Positions 6,101 through 6,662 of a stretch of 6,662 bases of DNA are shown piece after piece. The notes below the pieces were generated by a model that saw only the letters and a list, made by a program, of their open reading frames with translations, was not told the origin of the DNA and did not search any database. This DNA comes from a bacterium (GTDB lineage: Bacteria > Bacteroidota > Ignavibacteria > Kapaibacteriales > UBA961), in assembly GCA_022844575.1 (NCBI GenBank), contig JALHLL010000052.1, forward strand, positions 1 to 6,662. Reading direction: 5' to 3'. Within the stretch, counting starts at the first letter, position 1, and each line of letters begins with the position of its first letter. Made by a program: the position numbers and the translations under genes.

Positions 6101-6662
6101 TGTACTATCATTTAAACTAAATAATCCTGGTAATCTATTCTGGAACCCTTTTAATAAGCATGAGCTTGTGATAAGTTTCGGATACTATAACAGCTCTTTG
6201 GTTAAAATTGACATGAGCAATAAGAAGGTAATAGGAGAAATTACCTTGTTGGAAGGAACACAGTCAATACTTTGGTTACCCGATAAGGATTATTTTCTAT
6301 GTACTACAGGAATTAGAACCGAGAGAATCTATAAGATACGGAGTGATTCGTTAATAATTATAGATAGTGTTGATTTGAACCAATACTCGGTCTTTCCTGA
6401 AAACGGCTATCGAACATTTGCAACTTACGTGAAGGGAAAACTTCAGATATTTGACATCAGTACTTTTACACAAATTCCTGATAATACTGATGAGTATTAT
6501 GAAGAGTTACAATCCTATAATTCAAAGCACCAATATCATTCATCTTCCACAGTAGAATTAACTTTCCCCGATTTTTTAGAGGTAAAACCTTCAATATTTA
6601 CTTCTAATCTTATCAGGAATAAATCAGCTTTGGTAGTCGGATTCGTAAAAAACATTTCCTCA
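3081..6662 (+). CDS. Exported vWA, Ig-like and WD40-like propeller protein (3' partial)
   Basis: The frame is open for 1194 codons from ATG 3081 to the window edge with no stop; I read every codon. It is a tandem paralog of gene 1. In order: signal peptide (1-26); vWA domain (about 84-250) with degraded MIDAS; HYDIN/choice-of-anchor-D-like Ig domain (about 296-393, with IRFGGIEPG at 305-313); Kre9-like Ig domain (about 399-486); and about 13-14 propeller blades (about 505-1132) in the same order as gene 1. The last visible residues, VKNISS, align with IKNASS of gene 1, so about 175 codons and presumably a T9SS sorting domain lie beyond the window. ATG 3081 is followed by a second ATG at 3084; either could be the start, and both precede the KKKRR n-region. 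The gene starts 12 bp after gene 1's stop, so co-transcription is likely. The predicted location is the cell surface or outside. Binding or adhesion is a guess from the domain types; no enzyme motif is seen. Confidence 0.92.
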   Translation, partial: MMKKKRRTIFLFCIFYLVLQYPTYSQYSEIVKLDTSTYPRMEAEYLLFDKQSNISTDGRFELYENGIFKKIRKHVPPQIKHKPLSVLIILDMSCRYDGIDGTSLQQAAQQWLEYLHPDDEMGIVVHDVKNTVVADYTNNTILLSEKVKTIETQPTDQRKESTPNDTLMRARHLVTKAKNKAIIIFLSHSFTPRYTNYWIETDSTIPTYTINVERITPDYIRQASEETGGKNFNRTGNNTNLLYTRILYEARGGKAGTIEWDGEIYCEDGKKTIELYEAEENIRTSFTFYPSLRSINELQFSNEAIRFGGIEPGQEAKKEVSIISTRRDLLIKNIKSRNPQYRIEPRTVYMEKGKATVFTLYYKSEDSNYSWTRFNAESDECAFTFDASAGYPGKLPKKNELRIVYPTEKDTIYYGEDFDIVWDGIADFEEVELYVQRKLFVYDQSPLTRQAKGKYRFVWEEFPITSYEVQSPRDNKKEFYVRFTPNQIIKYPFDQELVQYNDHKVNSIINNKYKIMSDRSLVLWDVLNRKQVNNFPYYSIYSGESSAQYLTPHISPSGRYMGYVSSNTQLGEYPSYNWGIWDLRKNNVVHQRTYEPSWSYGWYTIFPRSVVFSRDESKVLVSFTNRQTQANQNFVYDMRSGAKSTVEYKKGIKTYSYSPDKRFIAVMDEDIRKLKILESENFKELLEIKNYYNNYTESKLVIPPLWLPNTNKVLVRLPYSENTNDVTRKIVFYNVETQLEDSVEFLCEKNISFADINPIDSSLLVSFLRESSQPDSLYIVEYSSGRILKKIPIVDSETNWEDFPRWLNDGIHIIHNETIFNTITNEYRYMYGKDRYAVLSPDKRSTVKIEKGLYSSKRVEIGNAKRESFLKKEYIVEVGSDSLYVNNVLWTPDSKHILIELQNRFISSRNCELFNIETKERVMSYAPTVSFNSIKFNDSGTVCTYIQDDSLMYCRLDTSKQFGRIAKGILKVKYPINYDMYGFKAASNIFSFYGSDSIVHIFDNGNHVLSFKLNNPGNLFWNPFNKHELVISFGYYNSSLVKIDMSNKKVIGEITLLEGTQSILWLPDKDYFLCTTGIRTERIYKIRSDSLIIIDSVDLNQYSVFPENGYRTFATYVKGKLQIFDISTFTQIPDNTDEYYEELQSYNSKHQYHSSSTVELTFPDFLEVKPSIFTSNLIRNKSALVVGFVKNISS
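3330..3830 (+). other. vWA domain of gene 2 with degraded MIDAS
   Basis: Residues 84-250 follow the vWA pattern: a buried first strand LSVLIILD ending in Asp91, a helix with repeated Gln/Ala (105-110), strand MGIVVHD (121-127), a helix after Thr166, strand AIIIFLS (181-187), strand PTYTINVE (206-213), and a final YIRQASEETGGKNF (219-232) matching the usual helix plus TGG ending. The metal site is altered: the DxSxS motif reads DMSCR, with Arg95 in place of the last Ser, and the usual TDG turn reads SHS (187-189), losing its Asp. Metal-dependent binding of the integrin type is therefore doubtful, but the fold seems intact. Confidence 0.8.
3966..4259 (+). other. HYDIN/choice-of-anchor-D-like Ig domain of gene 2
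   Basis: Residues 296-393 carry the pattern usual for this Ig-like family: a short strand, then IRFGGIEPGQ (305-314), alternating strands KKEVSIIST (317-325) and LLIKNIKS (329-336), and FTLYYKS (358-364) near the end. It probably acts as a structural spacer between the vWA head and the rest. The second half is duplicated in gene 1 at the left edge of the window. The family assignment rests on pattern by eye. Confidence 0.6.
4105..4383 (+). repeat. Direct repeat copy B (5' module of gene 2)
   Basis: This is the partner of bases 1-279, in the same orientation and reading frame, covering residues 343-434 of gene 2. The offset of 4104 bp is a multiple of three, so a crossover between the copies would keep the frame. 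The identity stops abruptly after the codons for VELY; beyond that the two genes are recognisable as homologs mainly at protein level. Confidence 0.95.
4275..4538 (+). other. Kre9/KNH-like Ig domain of gene 2
   Basis: Residues 399-486 repeat the gene 1 layout: ELRIVYP (400-406), TIYYGEDFDIVW (411-422), VELY (431-434), KYRFVW (454-459) and FYVRFT (479-484). The loop after VELY is rebuilt (VQRKLFVYDQSP against EEELPRYEYVP in gene 1). The domain is therefore conserved in fold across both genes, but it is cut in two by the end of the DNA repeat. Confidence 0.55.
4593..6476 (+). other. WD40/PD40-like beta-propeller array of gene 2
   Basis: Residues 505-1132 mirror the gene 1 blades one for one: SLVLWDVLNRK (520-530), SPSGRYMGY (555-563), SRDESKVLV (613-621), SPDKRFIAV (658-666), LPNTNKVLV (707-715), NPIDSSLLV (757-765), LNDGIHIIH (807-815), SPDKRSTVKI (840-849), TPDSKHILI (891-899), NDSGTVCTY (937-945), then weaker turns near 993, 1021, 1066 and 1105. 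By eye about a third of residues match gene 1, far fewer than in the repeat region. The best matched blade is the NPID one, followed by DSLYIVEY (775-782), which corresponds to DSLYVLEY in gene 1. Confidence 0.7.

Overview
The window is almost entirely coding on the + strand. It holds two tandem, homologous, very large genes separated by 12 bp. Both are cut by the window edges: gene 1 (1-3068) lacks its 5' end, and gene 2 (3081-6662) lacks its 3' end. Gene 1 ends in a clear type IX secretion system (T9SS) type A C-terminal sorting domain, and gene 2 begins with a Sec signal peptide. T9SS substrates are confined to Bacteroidota and close relatives in the FCB group (for example Ignavibacteria/Kapabacteria-type lineages). 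The AT-rich sequence and the lack of a clear Shine-Dalgarno site before gene 2 fit that. I cannot name the species.

Reading the two partial copies together gives one architecture: Sec signal peptide; von Willebrand factor A (vWA) domain with a degraded metal site; HYDIN/choice-of-anchor-D-like Ig domain; Kre9/KNH-like Ig domain; a long array of about 13-14 WD40/PD40-like blade repeats, probably two beta-propellers; an uncharacterised beta-rich segment; and the T9SS sorting domain. Gene 1 shows everything from the middle of the first Ig domain to the C-terminus. Gene 2 shows the N-terminus to just past the propellers. By homology the intact proteins should be about 1360-1370 residues. They are predicted to be exported, moved across the outer membrane by T9SS and held at the surface or released. 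Their ligand or substrate is unknown.

Layout: 1-279 is the visible part of a 5' module that recurs at 4105-4383 in gene 2 with 14 mismatches, 13 of them synonymous and 12 packed into 50 bp. After that point the genes diverge abruptly, although they stay homologous and collinear. 3069-3080 is the gap between the genes. No RNA genes, mobile elements, CRISPR arrays, terminators or independent promoters were seen.

The most interesting feature is the combination of a nearly identical, mosaic 5' module with divergent propellers in adjacent in-frame paralogs. It looks like a tandem surface-protein family kept alike at its front end by gene conversion while its recognition-like part diversifies. This is inference. 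Whether the family continues on either side cannot be seen here.
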